Below, in pieces: positions 1 to 5,386 of a DNA stretch of 5,386 bases. The notes under the pieces were generated by a model that saw nothing but the letters and a program-made list of their open reading frames with translations, was not told where the DNA came from and did not search any database. A program made the position numbers and the translations under genes. This stretch comes from Rhodospirillaceae bacterium UBA4479 (lineage in GTDB: Bacteria > Pseudomonadota > Alphaproteobacteria > Rhodospirillales > Casp-alpha2): assembly GCA_002389175.1 (NCBI GenBank), contig DGNZ01000408.1, forward strand, positions 1 to 5,386, in the 5' to 3' direction. Numbering within the stretch: the first letter of the stretch is position 1; each line of letters begins with the position of its first letter.

Positions 1-53
1 TATTTTTAGAGGTGCCCTTTAATGAAAGAAACGATTTCGTGAGCTTAAAACCG

Positions 54-779
54 TCATTTCAGCAGGCGATCACACATATCCATAAAATGCGCATGGGCCT
101 TTTCAGCAGCGGCTTCGTTATACGTGTCGCGTCCCGGGAAACAGAACCCATGTCCGGTGCCAGGATGAACATCCAGCACGTAATTGGTGCCGTGTTCCTC
201 AAGCTCTGCTTTTAATGTCGGAATGATGTAACACGGCACGGTGCTGTCCGTCTCAGCAAAGCCGTAATACATCTCACCTTTGATGTCATTGATGTGGTAA
301 TGCGACGAATCATCCTCGGCCGTGACAATCCCGACCCCATATAACGACGCATTGGCAGCAAACACGTCCGGGAACGTGCCAGCGGCTGCGGTAACAAGCC
401 GACCGCTCATACAATATCCAATGGTTGCCTTTGGCCCCGGCTTCACGATGTCCAGCCCATCCATATAATCCAGCATTACCTTGGTATCCGACATAATGCC
501 CGCATTTGGCATTTGGGTCATCGCAGTTCGCCAAATGACAGCGGTTTGCGGGCTTCGATGCGGGAACCGAAGGACCCCGCAGCGGTAAAACAGGTCGGGC
601 AAGATCACATAATAGCCGTGCGACGCCATACGTCGTGCCATGTCGTATAATTCTTCGCGAATGCCCGGTGCATCCATATAGAACACGATGGCAGGGAAGG
701 GGCCGTCACCTTCGGGCCAGCAGGTAAAGGTCGGCATAATGCCTTCGTCGGTCGTGATATCTAATTGTAGTTCAGGCAC
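54..779 (-). CDS. Dienelactone hydrolase family protein (alpha/beta hydrolase)
   Basis: A 241-residue cytosolic alpha/beta hydrolase with no signal peptide. The nucleophile elbow is GYCMSG (121-126) with Cys123, the same residue number as in Pseudomonas dienelactone hydrolase. Asp178 in GFAETDSTVP and His210 in GTGHGF complete a Cys-Asp-His triad. LPDLFYR (60-66) is the conserved strand-loop after the first helix. Asp36 (in YMDAPGIR) sits where DLH has Glu36, which gates the Cys. After the catalytic His the sequence is GFCF, where classical DLH has SFAR, so the substrate-binding Arg206 seems absent. The family hydrolyses lactones or esters; the substrate here is unknown. The start is GTG at 779 because AAGGAG (786-791) lies 6 nt upstream. 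The frame stays open to an ATG at 866, but those 29 extra residues (Cys/Gly-rich) do not look like family sequence. It is divergent from the molybdenum hydroxylase operon, which hints at a shared catabolic role (inference). Confidence 0.93.
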   Translation of the reverse strand: MPELQLDITTDEGIMPTFTCWPEGDGPFPAIVFYMDAPGIREELYDMARRMASHGYYVILPDLFYRCGVLRFPHRSPQTAVIWRTAMTQMPNAGIMSDTKVMLDYMDGLDIVKPGPKATIGYCMSGRLVTAAAGTFPDVFAANASLYGVGIVTAEDDSSHYHINDIKGEMYYGFAETDSTVPCYIIPTLKAELEEHGTNYVLDVHPGTGHGFCFPGRDTYNEAAAEKAHAHFMDMCDRLLK

Positions 780-785
780 TGGTAT

Positions 786-791
786 CTCCTT
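786..791 (-). promoter_or_regulatory. Ribosome binding site of the DLH-family gene
   Basis: On the minus strand this reads AAGGAG, a near-perfect Shine-Dalgarno sequence, separated by 6 nt from GTG at 779-777. It decides the start in favour of the GTG over the upstream in-frame ATG at 866, and the DLH fold begins right after it. Confidence 0.8.
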
Positions 792-806
792 GAATAAGTT
801 ACCCCC

Positions 807-834
807 ACAATACGAGAACAATCGGAGCGGACAA
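807..834 (-). promoter_or_regulatory. Weak candidate sigma70-type promoter for the DLH-family gene
   Basis: On the minus strand TTGTCC (834-829; 4 of 6 to TTGACA) is followed after 16 nt by TATTGT (812-807; 4 of 6 to TATAAT). A start near 800 would leave a short leader containing the AAGGAG site. The matches are modest and other pairings are possible, for example TTCAAT and ATTAAT further upstream, so this is only a candidate. Confidence 0.22.
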
Positions 835-923
835 GCCCCGGACAAACCACTGATGCGTGAATTCAAAATTAATGAAAATGCACAAAAATAATTGAACGAT
901 CAAAAGGTACATGAAGTGATATC

Positions 924-932
924 TGCTATAGT
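924..932 (+). promoter_or_regulatory. Candidate extended -10 promoter for the Mo hydroxylase operon
   Basis: TGCTATAGT combines an extended -10 TGn with TATAGT, which matches TATAAT in 5 of 6 positions. No good -35 lies 17 nt upstream; TTGAAC at 892-897 is too far away (29 nt). Extended -10 promoters often lack a -35. Transcription would start near 938-940, leaving a leader of about 120 nt before the GTG at 1058. Confidence 0.35.
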
Positions 933-954
933 GACACTTACAGAAGCAATTTCG

Positions 955-976
955 CCTTTGGTTGATCAATCCAAGG
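955..976 (+). promoter_or_regulatory. Candidate operator: 22-bp imperfect palindrome
   Basis: The left arm CCTTTGGTTGA (955-965) pairs with the right arm TCAATCCAAGG (966-976) in 9 of 11 positions around a perfect TTGATCAA core (962-969). It lies just downstream of the candidate -10, where a bound repressor would block transcription of the operon. A related half-site pair, TTGA-acga-TCAA, is at 892-903. No regulator gene is in the window, so the binding protein is unknown. Confidence 0.4.
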
Positions 977-1000
977 TTAAATTGCAATTTCAGAATTTAA
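977..1000 (+). repeat. Nested AT-rich inverted repeats in the operon leader
   Basis: TTAAATT (977-983) and AATTTAA (994-1000) are perfect inverted copies 10 nt apart. The left copy overlaps AAATTGCAATTT (979-990), a perfect 12-bp palindrome. The element follows directly after the 955-976 palindrome. It could be a second operator or a weak leader hairpin. AT-rich sequence makes such symmetry easier by chance, so confidence in a function is low. Confidence 0.3.
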
Positions 1001-1057
1001 TCTGTTCTATGTCCGGCAGAAAGAATTCTTAAAATCCATTCGAAAGGTTCCCAGTCA

Positions 1058-1927
1058 GTGAACGAAATGAGATATGAAGCCCCTGAAACAATAGAGGCTG
1101 CGATAGCTTTGCTTGTCGCACAAGAGCACCAGCCGAGGGTATTCGCAGGCGGCACAGATCTGATTGTCCAGCTCAAGGCTGAGATGATCGAACCGGGAAT
1201 GCTGGTCGACATCAAGAAAATCAAAGAGCCCCGCGAAATCATTATCAGTGCAGAGGAAATCAGCATCGGTTCGGCAGTCTCAGGGGCAGAAATCGGCGAA
1301 AATGCAGAACTAAAGGCGCTTTTTCCGGGTGTGGTCGAATCCGTTCAGTTGATTGGCTCTGATCAGGTTCAGGGCCGTGCGACGATCGGCGGTAATTTTT
1401 GTAATGCGTCACCTGCAGCGGATAGTGTGCCCGCATTGATCGCAGCAAACGCCAAGGCGGTCATCGCCGGACCGGACGGGGTTCGTAAAGTCGATGTCGC
1501 AGACCTATTGGTGAAGCCCGGTCAGACATCACTGACGACGGGTGAATTCATCGTATCTTTTGTTTTCCCGCGCCCACCGAAAAACACGGGTGAAGCCTAT
1601 CTCCGGTTTATTCCGCGCACAGAGATGGATATTGCTGTAGTGGGGGCAGGCGTCTCGGTGACCCTTAACCCTGACGGCACGTGTGCTGCTGCGCGCCTGG
1701 CATTGGGTGCTGTTGCACCAACCGCGCGCCTGGTTGAGCCAGCATCCGATATTCTGGTGGGCAATAAGTTAGAAGAAGGCGTCCTCGCGGACTTGGCCGC
1801 CGCTGCAAGTGCTGCTTGCCAACCCATCGATGATAAGCGCGGCACCATAGAATTCAGAACAAAAGTCGCAGGCGTTCTGGCCTGTCGGGCAACCAAAATT
1901 GCCTGGGAAAGAGCGGAGAAAAACTGA
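1058..1927 (+). CDS. Mo hydroxylase FAD-binding (medium, CoxM-type) subunit
   Basis: This 289-residue protein is the FAD subunit of a xanthine oxidase / CO dehydrogenase family molybdenum hydroxylase, of normal length for CoxM-type subunits. It passes electrons from the iron-sulfur subunit to an external acceptor. The N-terminal PCMH-type FAD domain shows AGGTDL (30-35) and TIGGN (109-113), followed by the ASPAADSVPAL stretch (117-127); both are FAD-contact motifs. The C-terminal CO-dehydrogenase flavoprotein domain shows RTEMDIAVVGAGV (187-199), GAVAPTARLVEP (217-228) and a final IEFR helix motif (264-267). The start is taken as GTG 1058, which has AAAGG 10 nt upstream (1043-1047). ATG 1067 is in frame three codons later and gives a family-like MRYEAP start, but has no good ribosome site. 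The stop overlaps the next ATG by one base (TGATG), which implies translational coupling. It is the first gene of the operon, in coxM-S-L order. Confidence 0.94.
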   Translation: MNEMRYEAPETIEAAIALLVAQEHQPRVFAGGTDLIVQLKAEMIEPGMLVDIKKIKEPREIIISAEEISIGSAVSGAEIGENAELKALFPGVVESVQLIGSDQVQGRATIGGNFCNASPAADSVPALIAANAKAVIAGPDGVRKVDVADLLVKPGQTSLTTGEFIVSFVFPRPPKNTGEAYLRFIPRTEMDIAVVGAGVSVTLNPDGTCAAARLALGAVAPTARLVEPASDILVGNKLEEGVLADLAAAASAACQPIDDKRGTIEFRTKVAGVLACRATKIAWERAEKN

Positions 1928-2409
1928 TGTCGAAATATCTAGTGACGGCGAACATCAATGGCGATGAGGTTGATTTTGCCTGCCACGCCGATCAAACCCT
2001 GATGGAAATTCTTCGCGAAAACCTCAACATGACGGGGACCAAAAACGGCTGTGGTTCCGGTGACTGCGGTGCGTGCACGGTCATCATGAACGGCCGTCCA
2101 GTCAATTCATGCCTCGTTTTGGGGGCGGAATTACAAGGCGCAGAGATTGAGACCATCGAAGGCATGTCGAAGGGAAACGAGCTGCATCCCTTACAGCAAA
2201 AATTCCTGGATCATGCAGCGCTGCAATGCGGCATCTGCACACCGGGCTTTCTGAATATGGCCAAGTCATTGCTAGAAAAAAATCCCGACCCCACGGAAAC
2301 CGAGGTGCGCTATGCGCTGGCTGGCAACCTTTGTCGTTGCACCGGGTATGACAAAATCGTTCGTGCCGTTCTTGATGCGGCCGAAGAAATGAGGACAACA
2401 TCGTCATGA
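1927..2409 (+). CDS. Mo hydroxylase [2Fe-2S] (small, CoxS-type) subunit
   Basis: A 160-residue iron-sulfur subunit of the typical CoxS length. The N-terminal plant-ferredoxin-like domain binds one [2Fe-2S] cluster through Cys42, Cys47, Cys50 and Cys62 (pattern C-x4-C-x2-C-x11-C, in NGCGSGDCGAC). The C-terminal helical domain binds the second through CGIC (Cys101, Cys104) and CRC (Cys136, Cys138, in GNLCRCTGY). All eight ligands are present. Gln100 just before CGIC is the residue that in homologues contacts the molybdopterin cofactor. The protein relays electrons from Mo to FAD in the cytosolic heterotrimer. GGAG at 1915-1918 lies 8 nt upstream of the ATG, inside the preceding gene. The 3' end overlaps the large-subunit gene by 4 nt (ATGA). 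Confidence 0.97.
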   Translation: MSKYLVTANINGDEVDFACHADQTLMEILRENLNMTGTKNGCGSGDCGACTVIMNGRPVNSCLVLGAELQGAEIETIEGMSKGNELHPLQQKFLDHAALQCGICTPGFLNMAKSLLEKNPDPTETEVRYALAGNLCRCTGYDKIVRAVLDAAEEMRTTSS

Positions 2410-4688
2410 ACGAGATTAAAGACTTATCCAAAACCAATTATAAATGGGTCGGCAAACGGACACGCCGCCCAGACGGACCTGATAAAGTTACTGGCCGTGC
2501 GCAATATGGCGACGACATTGTCATGCCGGGAATGCTGTGCGGTAAAATCCTCCGCAGCCCGCATGCGCACGCCAAAATCCTCTCCATTGATACCAGCAAG
2601 GCTGAAGCCTTAAAGGGCGTGAAAGCTGTCGTCACTCACAAAGACATTCCTGATCATGCGCTGCTAGAGCCACCTTATGGCCCTGTAATCGCTGACTTTC
2701 ATGATATTGCCAGAAACGTTCTGGCCCGTGAAAAGGTGCTATATGACGGCCACGCAGTGGCAGCCGTTGCGGCGACCAGCGAGCGGATCGCCAGCGCCGC
2801 CATTAAACTAATCGAAGTTGAATACGAAATTCTACCCCACGTCCTTGATCCATTTGAGGCGGCTCAACCAGACGCGCCTGTGTTGCATGACCATCAGTTT
2901 ACGAATGGTGTCACACCTGCACCGGAAAAACCGTCTAATGTATTCCGTGTGGTTTCAACTGAACGCGGCGATCTCGAAGCCGGGTTCGCAGACGCTGATA
3001 TCATCGTCGAGCGTGAATTCAACTCTAAGCCAGTACACCAAGGATATATCGAACCCCAAGCGCTGATAGCCTCAGCATCAGAAGATGGCGCGGTCGAGCT
3101 TTGGACAACAACACAGGGTCATTTCGTGATTCGCGGACTCTGTGCGCGGCTCCTCAACATCGATATGTCGAAAATCCGCGTGACCGCATCCGAAATTGGT
3201 GGCGGGTTCGGCGGCAAGAACAACCTTTATGCGGAACCATTGGCCATTCGTCTGTCGCAAAAATCCGGCAAACCTGTGCGCATGGTCATGTCGCGGTCTG
3301 ACGTTTTTCGTGGCACCGGTCCGGCATCGGGAACCTATTCGCGCATTCGCATGGGCGCAAAGAAGGACGGCACCATCGTTGCCGCCGAGGCGGAAATCTA
3401 CAATCAAGCGGGTGCGTTCAAAGGATCACCGGTCGGGCGTTCACTTGATTCATTCTTTTCGTCCTATGCCATCGTTAACGCCAAGGCCACAGCCTACGAC
3501 GTCTGCGTCAATCGCCCCAAGGTTGCGGCCTATCGTGCGCCCGGTGCACCCATGGCGACGTTAGGCGCGGAACTGACGATCAATGAAATTGCTGAAAAAC
3601 TGAATATTGATCCAATTGATCTGCGTTTGAAAAATGCTGTCCAAGACGGCGGTGAAAGCCTTTGCGGTGTTAAGTACGGCCGCATTGGATTGACCGAAGT
3701 CCTCGAAGCCGTAAAGAACCATCCGCATTATTCCGCCCCCCTGAAAGCAAATCAGGGCCGCGGTTTTGCGCTTGGGTATTGGATGCACGGTGGTGGGTTG
3801 AGCAGCGTTAATGCCAACCTTTTAGATGACGGAACCGTCGCTGTTGCGACGGGTAACCCCGACATCGGTGGATCACGATCATCCATGCGTGTCATGGCGG
3901 CAGAGGAACTTGGCGTCGAACTTGAAACCGTTAAACCTGTCGTCGCCGACACGGCTTCGATGGGCTACAGCCACTTGACCGCCGGCAGTCGCACAACCTT
4001 TGCGACAGGCCTGGCCGTCATCAATTCGATCCGCGAAATCATTGAAAAACTCTGCGCCCTTGCCGCCAAGAAGTGGGACATTCCCGTTGATGACGTCACT
4101 TGGGAAGCAGGGCAAGCGGTGACACACCGTGATGGTTTTGACTCTCTCACGCTCAAACAACTGGCGGGCATGGCAACCAAGATGGGTGGCCCTATCGCCG
4201 GACATTCGGAAATCAATGCGGGCGGGGCAGGGGCCGCGTTCTCGGCACAACTTGTTGACGTCGAAGTCGACCCGGAAACCGGTTTATCTTCGGTGAAACG
4301 CTATACGATTATCCAGGATGCTGGCCGCGCCATCTCGCCGGATTACGTCGAAGGCCAGATGCAGGGCGGTGCCGTTCAGGGCATCGGTTGGGCACTCAAC
4401 GAAGAATATTTTTATGATGACGAGGGTCACTTGCTGAATTCAGGATTCCTGGATTACCGGATGCCCGTGGCGTCGGACCTGCCGATGATCGACACCGTCA
4501 TCATCGAAGTGCCAAACCCGAACCATCCTTATGGGGTGAGGGGCGTGGGCGAGCCACCGCTGGTGCCCGCACCCGCCGCCGTCGCCAATGCCGTTGAAAA
4601 TGCCATTGGCAGAAAACTGGGATCGCTCCCTCTGTCACCGCCTAAGGTGTTAGCGGCCATCGAAACCGGCACACCACGAGGAGACTAA
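2406..4688 (+). CDS. Mo hydroxylase molybdopterin-binding (large, CoxL/XdhB-like) subunit, substrate unknown
   Basis: A 760-residue catalytic subunit, full length for the family. Residues about 14-145 form the a/b hammerhead domain (RRPDGPDKVTGRAQYGDD at 20-37). The Mo-cofactor domains follow with GGGFGGK (265-271), the active-site loop AYRAPGAPMAT (375-385), GNPDIGGSRSSM (483-494), EGQMQGGAVQGIGWAL (649-664) and GVRGVGEPP (710-718). Glu716 in the last motif should be the catalytic base. The form I CO dehydrogenase loop AYRCSFR is absent: the selanyl-Cys position is Ala378. The DIGGS and YRAPGAP signatures resemble the 4-hydroxybenzoyl-CoA-reductase-like and uncharacterised branches, so it probably hydroxylates or reduces an organic compound rather than CO; the substrate cannot be read from sequence. 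GAGGA (2391-2395) is 10 nt before the ATG. No XdhC/CoxF-type maturation gene follows in the window, so the cofactor chaperone must be elsewhere. Confidence 0.95.
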   Translation: MNEIKDLSKTNYKWVGKRTRRPDGPDKVTGRAQYGDDIVMPGMLCGKILRSPHAHAKILSIDTSKAEALKGVKAVVTHKDIPDHALLEPPYGPVIADFHDIARNVLAREKVLYDGHAVAAVAATSERIASAAIKLIEVEYEILPHVLDPFEAAQPDAPVLHDHQFTNGVTPAPEKPSNVFRVVSTERGDLEAGFADADIIVEREFNSKPVHQGYIEPQALIASASEDGAVELWTTTQGHFVIRGLCARLLNIDMSKIRVTASEIGGGFGGKNNLYAEPLAIRLSQKSGKPVRMVMSRSDVFRGTGPASGTYSRIRMGAKKDGTIVAAEAEIYNQAGAFKGSPVGRSLDSFFSSYAIVNAKATAYDVCVNRPKVAAYRAPGAPMATLGAELTINEIAEKLNIDPIDLRLKNAVQDGGESLCGVKYGRIGLTEVLEAVKNHPHYSAPLKANQGRGFALGYWMHGGGLSSVNANLLDDGTVAVATGNPDIGGSRSSMRVMAAEELGVELETVKPVVADTASMGYSHLTAGSRTTFATGLAVINSIREIIEKLCALAAKKWDIPVDDVTWEAGQAVTHRDGFDSLTLKQLAGMATKMGGPIAGHSEINAGGAGAAFSAQLVDVEVDPETGLSSVKRYTIIQDAGRAISPDYVEGQMQGGAVQGIGWALNEEYFYDDEGHLLNSGFLDYRMPVASDLPMIDTVIIEVPNPNHPYGVRGVGEPPLVPAPAAVANAVENAIGRKLGSLPLSPPKVLAAIETGTPRGD

Positions 4689-4822
4689 AGGAAAGGGTTT
4701 TGGCGAACCTGCAGCGGATGAATGTTTCACTCTATTCTTCTTCAGAATTTTACAATTAACGACCGATGAGGGCCCGTTATCCATAAACGATGATTCAAAA
4801 TCCCTACAATACCTTGGTCTCT
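4689..4822. other. Convergent intergenic gap without a clear terminator
   Basis: This 134-bp stretch lies between the end of the Mo hydroxylase operon and the end of the oppositely oriented usp gene. I see no GC stem followed by a T-run for either direction. GGCCCGTT (4771-4778) has a perfect inverted copy AACGGGCC at 4846-4853, inside the usp coding region, with a 67-nt loop, which is too long for an intrinsic terminator. No credible small ORF is visible. Confidence 0.5.
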
Positions 4823-5302
4823 TTATTTGATTGTTAAACAGGCACAACGGGCCAACTGCGTAATCTTCTGAGACGTGCTGCCCATGAGAAGCGCTTTAAT
4901 TGGGCCAAATCCACGGGTGCCAATAACGATCATGTCGGCATCCACTTTTTCCGCAATCTTGAGTATTTGGTTCGCTGTATCACCTGCTTCGATTTGGCTG
5001 GAAACCTTCTCCACACCTATTTTTTTGGCAATTTCGACTGCGTGATTGGTGATGCGACCAGCAAGCGCATCCATGACATCCTGGGATATACGTTTATTTT
5101 CAGCGTTGCTCATCAGAGCAACCATTCCTCCAGTAACATTTTTCATATCTGGCTTTTGTGCTGACGGTTCGCGGACTATATGCTCGACCTCTGTCATTCT
5201 GCGAAATGCAGAAGGGGGTTCACCGTGCAACAGAACATGGCCAACGGTTAACTCAGCGCCAAATTTAACCGCAATTTCGGCTGCCGCTTTGATGACGGAC
5301 AA
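4823..5302 (-). CDS. Universal stress protein (UspA family), apparently lacking its first beta strand
   Basis: A 159-residue cytosolic UspA-fold protein. The C-terminal nucleotide-binding motif is complete: GTRG (128-131), nine residues, then GS (141-142), the G-x2-G-x9-G-S/T pattern of ATP-binding Usp proteins. It is preceded by the usual DADMIVIG strand (121-128), and the protein ends in a CACLTIK strand typical of the family. KAAAEIAVKFGAELTVGHVLLHGEPP (5-30) is the first helix and second strand. The normal N terminus, the first strand with a VDGS-like nucleotide contact, is missing: the only in-frame start is TTG 5302, with a weak AGG upstream, and two in-frame stops lie just before it (TAA at 5320-5318, TAG at 5329-5327). 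A strong AAGGAG at 5349-5344 marks where a full-length gene would begin. Either the gene is damaged by indels, the sequence has an error, or a short form is made. A role in stress response is inferred from the family only. Confidence 0.8.
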   Translation of the reverse strand: MSVIKAAAEIAVKFGAELTVGHVLLHGEPPSAFRRMTEVEHIVREPSAQKPDMKNVTGGMVALMSNAENKRISQDVMDALAGRITNHAVEIAKKIGVEKVSSQIEAGDTANQILKIAEKVDADMIVIGTRGFGPIKALLMGSTSQKITQLARCACLTIK

Positions 5303-5349
5303 TTGATTACCTGACGATTACCAATACTAGGTTAGATGCGTCACTCCTT
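5303..5349 (-). other. Probable remnant of the usp 5' coding end, out of frame, with an orphan Shine-Dalgarno
   Basis: On the minus strand AAGGAG (5349-5344) is followed about 40 nt later by the TTG start of the usp frame. Between them the usp frame reads S-S-G-N-Q directly before the start codon, preceded by two stop codons, while the shifted frame at 5330-5313 reads L-V-L-V-I-V. That matches the hydrophobic first strand expected of UspA, which usually reads like ILVPVDGS. The length and order fit a full-length start broken by at least two small indels. This is an interpretation of about 45 bases and could be chance. Confidence 0.4.
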
Positions 5350-5386
5350 GAAGCCCAGATGGGCAAATTGGGGAAGCGGGAGTACG

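Noticed and set aside
25..45. Possible terminator after the DLH-family gene (ACGA-aa-TCGT on the minus strand, then a T-rich stretch)
   Set aside because: The stem is only 4 bp with a 2-nt loop and the T-run is interrupted; too weak to call.
780..866. Upstream extension of the DLH-family gene to an in-frame ATG at 866
   Set aside because: The extra 29 residues do not resemble the family, they cover the predicted promoter, and GTG 779 has an excellent AAGGAG site 6 nt upstream.
892..920. TTGAAC as the -35 of the operon promoter
   Set aside because: At 16-18 nt downstream there is no good -10, and the convincing TATAGT is 29 nt away.
3078..3564. Open frames of 60-125 codons on both strands inside the large-subunit gene
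   Set aside because: They lie wholly within a gene with clear family motifs, lack ribosome sites and recognisable domains, and are shadows of its coding frame.
2406..4688. Carbon monoxide dehydrogenase large subunit (coxL)
   Set aside because: The form I loop with its Cys is absent and the other motifs fit a different branch, so only the family-level name is supported.
4771..4853. GGCCCGTT/AACGGGCC inverted pair as a bidirectional terminator
   Set aside because: The 67-nt loop is too long, no T-run follows either arm, and the right arm is inside the usp coding region.
1..5386. CRISPR array, tRNA/rRNA, insertion sequence, phage or defence genes
   Set aside because: No regularly spaced repeats, transposase motifs, terminal inverted repeats, tRNA-like folds or phage proteins were seen. 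The window length equals that of phage phiX174, but the content is unrelated.

Overview
The window is an ordinary-looking bacterial chromosomal segment of moderate GC. It holds five protein genes and no RNA genes, mobile elements or CRISPR array that I can see. The protein style and the coxM-S-L gene order suggest a proteobacterium, most likely an alphaproteobacterium. That placement is an impression from protein resemblance, not a phylogenetic result.

Layout. On the minus strand at 54-779 is a dienelactone-hydrolase-family alpha/beta hydrolase. Its real start is an internal GTG with a strong ribosome binding site. A 278-bp AT-rich divergent intergenic region (780-1057) follows, with candidate promoters in both directions and two nested inverted-repeat structures that could be operators. 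From 1058 to 4688 on the plus strand lies a tight three-gene operon for a molybdenum hydroxylase of the xanthine oxidase / CO dehydrogenase family: FAD subunit (1058-1927), [2Fe-2S]x2 subunit (1927-2409) and molybdopterin subunit (2406-4688). The genes overlap by 1 and 4 nt, which suggests translational coupling. After a 134-bp convergent gap, a universal stress protein (UspA family) gene runs on the minus strand (4823-5302). It appears to lack its first beta strand.

How they work together. The three operon subunits should form the usual electron path: substrate hydroxylated at the Mo centre, electrons through two [2Fe-2S] clusters, then FAD and an external acceptor. The large subunit lacks the CODH form I active-site loop (AYRCSFR) and has AYRAPGAP instead, so CO is an unlikely substrate. 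The loop and C-terminal motifs recall the 4-hydroxybenzoyl-CoA-reductase-like and uncharacterised branches, and the substrate cannot be named from sequence. The divergent hydrolase keeps a Cys-Asp-His triad but seems to lack the dienelactone carboxylate-binding Arg. The two units share a regulatory region, so a joint catabolic role for an aromatic or heterocyclic compound is plausible but inferred. No regulator, transporter or molybdenum-enzyme maturation gene lies in the window.

Points most worth a second look: the disrupted 5' end of the usp gene, the symmetric elements in the divergent promoter region, and the orphan-substrate Mo hydroxylase paired with a non-classical DLH.
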